A stretch of 5,054 nt of DNA. It comes from Candidatus Zixiibacteriota bacterium (GTDB lineage: Bacteria; Zixibacteria; MSB-5A5; SM1-73). The translations under genes were made by a program, and so were the position numbers. The stretch is from assembly GCA_020341875.1 (NCBI GenBank), contig CP070839.1:108956-114009 (forward strand). Reading direction: 5' to 3'. The notes beneath the pieces are model-generated. The model saw only the letters and a program-made list of their open reading frames with translations. It had not been told where the DNA came from and searched no databases. Shown here one piece after another: positions 1 to 5,054 of the stretch (position 1 is its first letter; each line of letters begins with the position of its first letter).

Positions 1-450
1 ATAGAACGTTCCTCCGGGTTTCAGAAAGCGGGCAATGATTCTGCCCCACTCAGCAAGGTCTGGCAGCCAGCAGAGAACGCCGTGCGAGGTGTAAGCAATG
101 TCAAACTCTCCCTTCAGTACGTCAGGCAGATGATAGATGTTGCTGTGCACGAAGTCCGCATCTATCCCCAGTTCCTTGCTCAAGGATTTGGCCAGATCGA
201 TTGCTTTTTCCGAGAAGTCGACTCCGGTTACCCTGGCGCCGAGCCTGGCCCACGACAGAGTATCTAAACCAAAGTGACACTGCAGGTGCAGAAGCGTCTT
301 TCCGGACACATCTCCGAGCTCTTCGCGCTCGAGGGGCATGAGCGTGCATCTCCCGGCTTTGAAACCTTCCACGCCATAGAATTCCGACTTCCGGTGGATC
401 GGGGTCACTTCGTTCCAGTGTTTCAGGTTCTGTTTCATGAATTTGTCCAT
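1..450 (-). CDS. Class I SAM-dependent methyltransferase, 3' end cut by window edge
   Basis: The first 150 codons of a methyltransferase gene are open from an ATG at 450 to the left edge, so the C-terminus is missing. The fold shows as a Rossmann-type SAM-binding start: motif I is LLHLQCHFGLDT (residues 53-64), a variant of the usual LDLGCGxG in which the glycine-rich loop reads QCHFG. It is followed by the acidic end of strand 2 in GVDFS (Asp78, expected to bind the SAM ribose) and by the post-motif segment LKPGG (143-147). The N-terminus (HWNEVTPIH) is typical of stand-alone small-molecule methyltransferases. The start at 450 is favoured over the in-frame ATG at 438 because AGGGAGG lies 8 nt upstream. 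The gene has its own promoter (547-575) and a leader of about 90 nt. The family is secure; the substrate cannot be read from the sequence. Confidence 0.88.
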   Translation of the reverse strand, partial: MDKFMKQNLKHWNEVTPIHRKSEFYGVEGFKAGRCTLMPLEREELGDVSGKTLLHLQCHFGLDTLSWARLGARVTGVDFSEKAIDLAKSLSKELGIDADFVHSNIYHLPDVLKGEFDIAYTSHGVLCWLPDLAEWGRIIARFLKPGGTFY

Positions 451-458
451 TCGGGGAC

Positions 459-465
459 CCTCCCT
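459..465 (-). promoter_or_regulatory. Ribosome binding site of the methyltransferase
   Basis: On the minus strand the sequence reads AGGGAGG, 8 nt before the ATG at 450. It decides the start in favour of 450 over the second in-frame ATG four codons later. Confidence 0.75.
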
Positions 466-546
466 GGTGAAATGAGATTCTCAGTTGTCCATACGCTCGC
501 CAACTTCATGAAGCCCCGCGAGAGATCAACTCACATTCGCATTTCA

Positions 547-575
547 ATTATATCTATCGCTTAAGTGAAAGTCAA
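547..575 (-). promoter_or_regulatory. Sigma70-type promoter for the methyltransferase
   Basis: On the minus strand TTGACT (570-575) is followed by exactly 17 nt and then TATAAT (547-552). This is one mismatch from the full sigma70 consensus with optimal spacing. A transcript would start near 540, giving a leader of about 90 nt before the ATG at 450. The promoter lies in the gap behind the aminomutase gene, so the methyltransferase is most likely its own transcription unit. This is sequence-based inference; no start site has been measured. Confidence 0.8.
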
Positions 576-671
576 TTCTATTTTCAGAAGGCTAACGCGG
601 TGTGGAGGAGGTGCACGGAAAACCCTGTCGCCAGGTGTAGATTATTCGGCAGAAGTGTTTGAGACCCTTTC

Positions 672-699
672 GTCAAGCAGCGCTTCGCGTATGCTTGAC
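672..699 (-). repeat. Strong inverted repeat just downstream of the aminomutase
   Basis: GTCAAGCA (672-679) and TGCTTGAC (692-699) are perfect 8-bp inverted arms, and the 12-base interior can add a short CGC/GCG stem around TTC. The hairpin lies 34-61 nt past the aminomutase stop codon at 733, where a transcript end is expected. It is not a classic intrinsic terminator because no T-run follows it on the minus strand (the next bases are GAAAGGG). It could still end or protect the 3' end of the upstream mRNA, or be a binding site for a dimeric protein. Confidence 0.55.
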
Positions 700-732
700 C
701 TACAAGAGTATAGGATATTCCGGGGATGTCAG

Positions 733-1170
733 CTAGAAGTAATACCAGATGGTCTCGTACTTGGAGATATCCTCGCCGATGTCGGCCAGTCTCTGCAGAT
801 AATCGAGGATGGGAACGTCGACCCCCACGTAGGATTTCTGCTCCCTGATGTTCTTCTCCCAGGGGTGAAACTCGTATACGCGTGAACCGTCCGGAAGCAG
901 GGAAATGACCTCCCGGTGCTGCAGGGCCCGCAGGTAGTTTTTGCCGAGTGCAGGAACGTTGTAGACCGGTTCGTCGGTGCGGGTCAACCCGGGCAGAAGG
1001 CGTGCTTCCTCCTTCTGTTCCTGCATCAACCTGGCTATGGGAACCCGGTAGTGCTCGGTCTCCTCCTTGCCCTTGGTATTGAAGGTGTAATATGGCTCGA
1101 TGCCGATGCGCTTTAAAAGCCCCCTGAGCAAGGCTGCCTCGAATCTACGTGAGATATAGAAGGTGTACAC
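733..1170 (-). CDS. C-terminal part of the interrupted 2,3-aminomutase (after the in-frame TAG)
   Basis: This stretch continues the aminomutase in the same frame as the upstream part, separated only by TAG AAC CAG AAT. It is given here from the GTG at 1170, but no Shine-Dalgarno site precedes that codon, so independent translation is unlikely. In 600-residue read-through numbering it is residues 456-600. It begins with the SRRFE segment, then PYYTFNTKGKEE, YRVPIARL, RTDEPVYNVPALGKN, YEFHPWEKN and ends IWYYF, which is the normal family ending as I recall it. Lys532 in ALGKN is the likely PLP-binding lysine, at the place of Lys337 in clostridial lysine 2,3-aminomutase. Lys488 and Asn526 fall where that enzyme has Asp293 and Asp330, the pair that holds the substrate's side-chain amine; Lys/Asn is the pattern described for glutamate 2,3-aminomutase. 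Its own stop is also TAG. Confidence 0.75.
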   Translation of the reverse strand: MYTFYISRRFEAALLRGLLKRIGIEPYYTFNTKGKEETEHYRVPIARLMQEQKEEARLLPGLTRTDEPVYNVPALGKNYLRALQHREVISLLPDGSRVYEFHPWEKNIREQKSYVGVDVPILDYLQRLADIGEDISKYETIWYYF

Positions 1171-1179
1171 ATTCTGGTT

Positions 1180-1182
1180 CTA
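1180..1182 (-). other. In-frame TAG interrupting the aminomutase gene
   Basis: The minus strand reads AAC GTC TAG AAC CAG. The codon sits directly before the family's conserved Asn-Gln pair, where relatives of this subgroup have, as far as I recall, Tyr (VYNQ). A change from TAC or TAT to TAG is a single substitution. The frame is undisturbed on both sides, so this is not a frameshift. A nonsense mutation, a base-call error, or amber readthrough would all look like this. Confidence 0.85.
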
Positions 1183-2535
1183 GACGTTTATTCTGGCGGC
1201 CCGGAGTTTTTCCACCGCCGCGAACAGTTCAGGCGTGACCTCGTAGGGGTGCTCGACGTGGGTTACCACCGAGACCTCCCGTCGCATTGGTATTCTCAAA
1301 GCGCTGAGACGTTCAACGAATTGATCGGTAATTCGCATGGGCATGGTGACCGGAGTGCGAGTTCCAAGGCGGATGCGCAGGATGTGATCGATCTGACCCA
1401 CCTGCTCCAATATCTCAAAGAGCTTCTCATCCTCCAGCGCCGCCGGGTCACCGCCGGTTATCAGCACTTCTTTTATTGCTTTATGGTCTGCAATCCACTG
1501 GATGGCCTGATCGATTTTCTCCTGAGGGGCAAGCGCACTGCCCGACATGGCTTCATCAATCTCCCAGTTGCGCTGGCAGTAGACGCATATCTGGGGGCAA
1601 GTATTATAGGGCTTCAAAATCACGCTGGCGGGGTAGCGCCGGGTAACCAGGTCGACAGGGCTGGTATCCTTTTCCAGCATGAAGTCGAACGAGCACTCGA
1701 AATCCCCCTTGTGTTTGGCCATAAACTCAACATAAGACTCCGGTGGGATAACCTGCGCCCTGACCGCCCGATCGTCCTCGCCCCCGTTTTCATCCATCAG
1801 GGAAAGGTAGTAAGGGGTGATGCCGAAGGGCAGGTTGGCCTCCTCTACCAGCTTTAATGCCCTCTGCTCGGAGTAGGATAAGGGTACCAGTTGGTTCACC
1901 TGTGTTGGCTTTCTGATCACGTGGCCAATTTGCCATCTCCAGTCGTTCCAGTCGCTCTCGCTGGCGCCAAGCTGGTCCATAATCTGCTGCCGGCGCTTCT
2001 TGCGTTTTTCTATCACCTCCGGTTGCAGGCCATGCTTATATCTATCCATCCTCTCTTCTACCTCGCGCCAAAGCTTGTCCAGTTCCCTGGACCGAAGGAT
2101 TGCAGCCTCGCGGCCCTCCAGACCCTCGGTGATATAGAACTGTCCGAGGGCTACTACGGGCCCTTCTCCTCTCATGCCCATGAACATGTGGACCAGGTCG
2201 GTATAGAAACCCGGCTCCAGGTCGGGACGGGAAACGTTCCTGACTATATCGTATATGGCCTGAACAACACTGAACTCAACGATCTGGTCCGAGCGACTCT
2301 TCAGGATCCCGCCCAGAGCTCGCGTACTATCCCTGACGCGGATCACCTTTCCCTCGCTCAACTCCCTCTGGCTGGCGTAAGTATCGTATTGGCTTATGGT
2401 GATTCTCCTGTACAATCGCTCTCTGGCCACCTCGACATTGACTGCGTTGGCCACTACGTCCAGATAGTCCGAGGCCACCCGTTTGAAATCCTCGGCGTTG
2501 AATGTCAATTCCTTACTGACGGTTTTCATGGCCAT
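1180..2535 (-). CDS. Radical SAM/PLP 2,3-aminomutase, glutamate 2,3-aminomutase-like, N-terminal part up to in-frame TAG
   Basis: This is the first 451 residues of a KamA-family enzyme, which uses a [4Fe-4S] cluster, SAM and PLP to move an amino group from C2 to C3 of an amino acid. The cluster motif is C313-PQI-C317-VY-C320, and ITGGDP (361-364 for GGDP) is the SAM-binding glycine segment. The family's WNDWRWQ signature is at 196-202 and ITPYYLSLMD follows. About 195 residues lie ahead of this core that the 416-residue clostridial lysine 2,3-aminomutase does not have; I do not recognise a domain in them. Translation stops at a TAG inside the radical SAM barrel, and the rest of the gene continues in frame to 733, for 600 residues in all. 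The truncated product would lack the PLP lysine and substrate-binding residues and should be inactive. ATG 2535 is chosen over GTG 2556 because AGGTGG lies 10 nt before it. The residues after the TAG favour glutamate, giving beta-glutamate, over lysine. Confidence 0.85.
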   Translation of the reverse strand: MAMKTVSKELTFNAEDFKRVASDYLDVVANAVNVEVARERLYRRITISQYDTYASQRELSEGKVIRVRDSTRALGGILKSRSDQIVEFSVVQAIYDIVRNVSRPDLEPGFYTDLVHMFMGMRGEGPVVALGQFYITEGLEGREAAILRSRELDKLWREVEERMDRYKHGLQPEVIEKRKKRRQQIMDQLGASESDWNDWRWQIGHVIRKPTQVNQLVPLSYSEQRALKLVEEANLPFGITPYYLSLMDENGGEDDRAVRAQVIPPESYVEFMAKHKGDFECSFDFMLEKDTSPVDLVTRRYPASVILKPYNTCPQICVYCQRNWEIDEAMSGSALAPQEKIDQAIQWIADHKAIKEVLITGGDPAALEDEKLFEILEQVGQIDHILRIRLGTRTPVTMPMRITDQFVERLSALRIPMRREVSVVTHVEHPYEVTPELFAAVEKLRAARINV

Positions 2536-2748
2536 ATTGATCAAACCACCTTTCACTATTATACCGATGTCTGCCTTGCCGCGGTCCGCGTTTTCCTTAC
2601 CAATCCAATCTTATTATCGTCATCCGCTGACGACCCTTGATACCTCAACGGGTGAGCTCAACTCTCAGGAGAGCGATTTCAGACAACCGTAGTCGCATCG
2701 CCCTCTCTTCGCCTATCTTCTCCAACCCCGCTTGCAGGGAACCCCACT
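2536..2748 (-). promoter_or_regulatory. Long, possibly folded 5' leader of the aminomutase
   Basis: If transcription starts near 2748 (from the promoter at 2755-2783), the mRNA has about 213 untranslated bases. Several short inverted repeats lie in it: GCGAT/ATCGC (2673-2701, with an inner GAC/GTC), CTCT/AGAG (2662-2673), the palindrome TGAGCTCA (2653-2660), TCGTCA/TGACGA (2617-2633), and CGCGG/CCGCG (2580-2590). I do not recognise a known riboswitch or T-box in it. The structure is inferred from inverted repeats only. Confidence 0.35.
2546..2551 (-). promoter_or_regulatory. Ribosome binding site of the aminomutase
   Basis: AGGTGG on the minus strand ends 10 nt before the ATG at 2535 and is preceded by AA. 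It supports ATG 2535; it is too far from the next ATG at 2529 (16 nt) and lies downstream of the GTG at 2556, which has no such site. Confidence 0.65.
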
Positions 2749-2754
2749 TTGATA

Positions 2755-2783
2755 AATTTAACCAACAAACACCTGAAAGTCAA
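2755..2783 (-). promoter_or_regulatory. Sigma70-type promoter for the aminomutase
   Basis: On the minus strand TTGACT (2778-2783) is followed by 17 nt and TAAATT (2755-2760). The -35 box is one mismatch from consensus and the -10 two mismatches, with ideal spacing. Its first ten bases (TTGACTTTCA) are identical to those of the methyltransferase promoter at 547-575. The remaining gap upstream (2784-2904) holds a CGCG inverted repeat near 2821-2840 and no gene that I can see. Confidence 0.65.
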
Positions 2784-2904
2784 CCCCCTTGCTCAAAATA
2801 ACTAGTGATAGATTGAAACACGCGAACAAGAGTAACGCGGCCAGTTGATCATCCGTTGCGACAGCAAGTGACAAAGTGCCTGCTCCCCTTTTTGCAGCCT
2901 GGCG

Positions 2905-3255
2905 TTATTCCGCTGCTTTCAACTCATCCCATGCCTCAAGGGCCCTTCTCAGATGAGGGATGGTGATGGAGCCGCCCACCACTAATGCTATGGCCAGGGC
3001 CTCGTCAAGCTCATCGTCCTTCAGACCCTCCTGGTGGCACCGGATGATGTGATATTTTACGCAATCGTCGCATCTCAACACCAGTGAAGAGACCAGACCC
3101 AAAAGCTCCTTTGTCTTGACCGGCAGCGCGCCTTCGCCATAAACCTGCGAGTCGATGCTGAAGAATCTTTTGATGCTGCTGCCGCCGTATTTCATCACGA
3201 TCTGGTTCAGTCTTTCTCTGTCTTTTTGGAATCTCTCTATCTTTCCCTCACCCAT
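2905..3255 (-). CDS. AhpD-like carboxymuconolactone decarboxylase family protein
   Basis: This 116-residue protein has the all-helical CMD/AhpD fold, usually a homo-oligomer that uses a CxxC pair for thiol-based peroxide or redox chemistry. The motif is C62-DD-C65-VKY-H69, preceded by Glu50 in TKELLGL. The spacing Glu-12-Cys-3-Cys-4-His is the same as Glu118, Cys130, Cys133, His137 of mycobacterial AhpD, so the complete active-site set is present, unlike true gamma-carboxymuconolactone decarboxylases. The tail PHLRRALEAWDEL is typical of the family. The reading frame stays open upstream to 3549, but that extension overlaps the GNAT gene and looks non-coding; AAAGGAG 8 nt before the ATG at 3255 fixes the start. 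It follows the GNAT gene by 67 nt and may share its transcript. A role in peroxide defence or thiol redox is inference; the electron donor is unknown. Confidence 0.88.
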   Translation of the reverse strand: MGEGKIERFQKDRERLNQIVMKYGGSSIKRFFSIDSQVYGEGALPVKTKELLGLVSSLVLRCDDCVKYHIIRCHQEGLKDDELDEALAIALVVGGSITIPHLRRALEAWDELKAAE

Positions 3256-3263
3256 AATTTTCG

Positions 3264-3270
3264 CTCCTTT
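3264..3270 (-). promoter_or_regulatory. Ribosome binding site of the AhpD-like gene
   Basis: AAAGGAG on the minus strand lies 8 nt before the ATG at 3255. It rules out the 98-codon longer frame that opens at 3549 inside the preceding gene. Confidence 0.8.
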
Positions 3271-3322
3271 CGGACTTCCCGGTCTGGTAACGTTATCTCC
3301 TGGAATCTCGGCCTCACCACGC

Positions 3323-4147
3323 TCAGGGTTTGTTTTTGCCCACGGCATCAGAGATAGCTTTGCGGATGCCGTCTCTGGGCGCCTCATATCCCCACCCGAC
3401 TTCCTTGCCATTGACAAAGATTCCCCGCGACATTTGGTGTTGTTGAAAGGTGGCCGGATCGTCAGCAGAGTACTCATTGAGCACGACCGAGTCGCCAAAC
3501 TCAGCAGCAACCTCCCGGACGCGCTGGGCCTCTCCATTACTGGTGGCACAGAAGGTATTCCAGAAGAGATCGACTACAACCTTGCCGGGAACCGGCTGAA
3601 ACCGGTAGCTGGGCTTCAGGAACTGTGGCGGCTGGGCTGTAGAATCGAACGCCTTCCAGAGTAGCGCCTCTTTGTTCAGATACTCTTCTTGCCCCTCGGC
3701 CGTCACTTTCCGAATATCCCCCGCCACCGAGAATCCCAGTTTCTCGAAAAACGGTGCCGGCATGAACCAGAAATCACTATAGAATCCCGTGGTGACTATT
3801 CCCTTCTTTCCCTGGCGCCGGGCTTCCTCTTCCGCTGCCGCAACCAGGGCTGATCCTGCACCCTGATTCTTCTCTTTATCCAGAACAACCAGGCATGGAA
3901 TGACCATCAAGTCCACTCCAAGTGGTCCCCATGGACACATTTCGATGGGCATAACGTACAGAAAGCCGATCTGCTTCTCATCCAGAAGAGCCACCTTGAC
4001 CCGCGACCCTTTATTATGCATGTCTCGGAACCATCTGACCCTTCTTCTGGCCACGGCATCTGTTTCGTCCGATTCGTTTACGTGGGTGCAGGTTGCCACG
4101 AAGTATTCGGTGGTTGCATCCATGTCGCGAACCTGAATCGTGGGCAT
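3323..4147 (-). CDS. GNAT family N-acetyltransferase with C-terminal YoaP-like thioredoxin-fold domain
   Basis: The 274-residue protein has two parts. Residues 1 to about 165 form a GNAT acetyltransferase: the central strand LVVLD (86-90) is followed by the acetyl-CoA pyrophosphate loop N94-QGAG-S99 and helix ALVAAAEEEARRQG, then a FFEKLGF segment (133-139) that closes the fold. Residues about 188-270 look like the YoaP-type thioredoxin-fold tail: strand VVDLFW, then FCATS with Cys200 at the head of a helix, strand VVLNEYS, and SRGIFVNGKEV before the last helix. Only one cysteine remains at the thioredoxin-like site, so a classical CxxC redox cycle is not possible there. The start at 4147 has AAGGTGA 4 nt upstream. 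The acetyl acceptor is unknown. The protein is close in size to beta-lysine acetyltransferases (AblB), but the tail argues against that identity. Stop TGA. Confidence 0.85.
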   Translation of the reverse strand: MPTIQVRDMDATTEYFVATCTHVNESDETDAVARRRVRWFRDMHNKGSRVKVALLDEKQIGFLYVMPIEMCPWGPLGVDLMVIPCLVVLDKEKNQGAGSALVAAAEEEARRQGKKGIVTTGFYSDFWFMPAPFFEKLGFSVAGDIRKVTAEGQEEYLNKEALLWKAFDSTAQPPQFLKPSYRFQPVPGKVVVDLFWNTFCATSNGEAQRVREVAAEFGDSVVLNEYSADDPATFQQHQMSRGIFVNGKEVGWGYEAPRDGIRKAISDAVGKNKP

Positions 4148-4197
4148 TCGATCACCTTCCCTATGGTTATGAGCACTAACCTTGCCTGTCCAGCAGC

Positions 4198-4208
4198 CCC
4201 GCCGCGGG
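4198..4208. repeat. GC-rich inverted repeat between antiporter and acetyltransferase genes
   Basis: CCCGC and GCGGG face each other around one base, within GCCCC...GGGC (4196-4209). A small hairpin could form in RNA, but no T-run follows, so it is not a recognisable intrinsic terminator. The 96-nt gap otherwise shows no convincing promoter, which leaves co-transcription of the two genes possible. Confidence 0.3.
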
Positions 4209-4243
4209 CCAAAGAACGGTTGACGAACTCCAGCCAGCTAACG

Positions 4244-5054
4244 TCAGTCACACTGCGCCTTCCCTCTCTCTTTCGGATTTCGGAACAGGTCGGCCACCAG
4301 GGCGATCTTCTCCGGCGGCCCGAGGATGAAAAGCACGTCGTTAGGGGCCAGCGGCATATCCCCGTGAGGGGTCGTTGATATTTCTGAGCCTCGACGTATC
4401 GCCAAGACGGCAACCTCATATTTTTTCCTCAACTCGATTTGAGCCAGCGACTTTCCAGCTAGGGGCGACGCTTCGTCAACTCTAACCACACAGACCTGAA
4501 CATCCGGAAGCTTGACCTTCAAACCGGAAAAAGACACTGATTCTCTGGAAAGGCTTCGGAACATCTGGTAGCCGTCTGAGCGCACTTCAGCCGCAAGCCT
4601 CTCGATTTCGTCTCTGGGGACAAGATATTTGGCCAGGACCCGGGCGAAGATCTCCACCGACGTCTCAAACTCCTCCGGAATAACCTCAGTGGCTCCTAAC
4701 TCGTATAGGGGCTTCATCTCCTGGAGGTAGCGAGTTCGCACGATCATGTGGGCCTTTGGATTCAGTCTCCGAGAGATCTCGGTAATTCTACGGGTGGCGG
4801 CGGCGTCGGCGATTGCCACCATCACCACCATTGCATTCTTTATATGCGCGTGCTGAAGCACCGCCTCCTGGGTTGCATCGCCATAATAGATCGGCTCACC
4901 CTTTGCCTGTTCGCTCCTTACCGTATCAGGGTTCATTTCGATGACCACATAGGGAATGCCGGCTGCTCTGGCCACCCGGGCCACATTTCTACCGTTGACT
5001 CCGAAGCCAATGATAACGAGGTGATCTTTCCTGGCCACGACCTTTCTCTCGGCC
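4244..5054 (-). CDS. KefB-type monovalent cation:proton antiporter, C-terminal RCK (TrkA-N/TrkA-C) part; 5' end cut by window edge
   Basis: The visible 270 codons are the cytoplasmic regulatory half of a CPA2-family antiporter; the membrane part would lie beyond the right edge. Counting from the GTG at 5038, GFGVNG (11-16) is the nucleotide-binding Rossmann loop, Glu34 ends strand 2 where the ribose hydroxyls of NAD(H) bind, and GDAT (53-56) follows. ELGATEVIPEEFETSVEIF (113-131) is characteristic of the antiporter-linked form. Residues about 175-254 form a TrkA-C domain ending ILGPPEKIALVADLF. The frame is open from that GTG to the window edge (AERKV precedes it) and no ribosome binding site is properly spaced, so this is an internal segment and not a stand-alone 264-residue protein. 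A separate two-domain TrkA subunit is the main alternative. Such proteins exchange K+ or Na+ for protons under nucleotide control. Stop TGA. Confidence 0.82.
   Translation of the reverse strand, partial: AERKVVARKDHLVIIGFGVNGRNVARVARAAGIPYVVIEMNPDTVRSEQAKGEPIYYGDATQEAVLQHAHIKNAMVVMVAIADAAATRRITEISRRLNPKAHMIVRTRYLQEMKPLYELGATEVIPEEFETSVEIFARVLAKYLVPRDEIERLAAEVRSDGYQMFRSLSRESVSFSGLKVKLPDVQVCVVRVDEASPLAGKSLAQIELRKKYEVAVLAIRRGSEISTTPHGDMPLAPNDVLFILGPPEKIALVADLFRNPKERGKAQCD

Noticed and set aside
1161..1182. Reinitiation at the GTG (1170) to make the C-terminal aminomutase piece as a separate subunit
   Set aside because: No Shine-Dalgarno sequence precedes it, and the fragment would be half of a single barrel and not an independent domain.
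1249..2640. Long plus-strand open frames (up to 249 codons) opposite the aminomutase
   Set aside because: They mirror a minus-strand gene with clear catalytic motifs, have no recognisable domains of their own, and lack ribosome binding sites.
2842..2897. Possible plus-strand intrinsic terminator (AGCA/TGCT arms before TTTTT)
   Set aside because: The stem is only 4-5 bp with mismatches, the T-run is interrupted by CCCC, and there is no plus-strand gene to end.
3256..3549. N-terminal extension of the AhpD-like frame to 214 residues
   Set aside because: It overlaps the acetyltransferase gene in another frame, has low-complexity non-family sequence, and a strong ribosome binding site marks the ATG at 3255.
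3323..4147. The acetyltransferase as AblB, partner of a lysine aminomutase for N-acetyl-beta-lysine
   Set aside because: The C-terminal half looks like a YoaP-type domain, the gene is not in the same transcription unit as the aminomutase, and the aminomutase residues do not favour lysine.
4160..4190. Possible promoter for the acetyltransferase (TGGACA with CATAAC)
   Set aside because: The spacer is 15 nt and the -10 box matches only 4 of 6, too weak to report.

Overview
All recognisable genes lie on the minus strand, so transcription runs from high to low coordinates. In that order they are: the C-terminal NAD-binding regulatory half of a KefB-type cation:proton antiporter (cut by the right edge), a GNAT acetyltransferase with a thioredoxin-like YoaP-type tail, a small AhpD-like carboxymuconolactone decarboxylase family protein, a radical SAM aminomutase of the lysine/glutamate 2,3-aminomutase family, and a class I SAM-dependent methyltransferase (cut by the left edge). 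The mixture (radical SAM aminomutase, RCK-gated antiporter, AhpD-like protein, Shine-Dalgarno sites, sigma70-type promoters) points to a bacterium, probably anaerobic. A Chloroflexota/Dehalococcoidia or Desulfobacterota source would fit the style of the proteins, but that is an impression and not proof. No mobile element, CRISPR array, tRNA or rRNA was seen.

Layout: 4244-5054 antiporter tail; 4148-4243 short gap with a GC-rich inverted repeat; 3323-4147 GNAT-YoaP; 2905-3255 AhpD-like protein, 67 nt behind the GNAT stop and with its own strong ribosome binding site; 2536-2904 a 369-base gap carrying a good sigma70 promoter and a long, possibly folded leader; 733-2535 the aminomutase; 451-732 a gap with a strong inverted repeat just past the aminomutase and a near-consensus promoter for the next gene; 1-450 the methyltransferase. 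The first three genes could form one transcript, while the last two each have their own promoter.

The most striking point is that the aminomutase is broken by a single in-frame TAG at 1180-1182. Reading continues in the same frame for another 148 codons of well-conserved family sequence up to the expected C-terminus. The two pieces together make a 600-residue protein. The part after the TAG carries the PLP-binding lysine candidate and the Lys/Asn pair that, in place of two Asp residues of lysine 2,3-aminomutase, marks glutamate 2,3-aminomutase. The gene is therefore a fresh nonsense mutant, an assembly error, or a gene needing amber readthrough. If functional it would make beta-glutamate, an osmolyte, which would agree loosely with a cation antiporter nearby.
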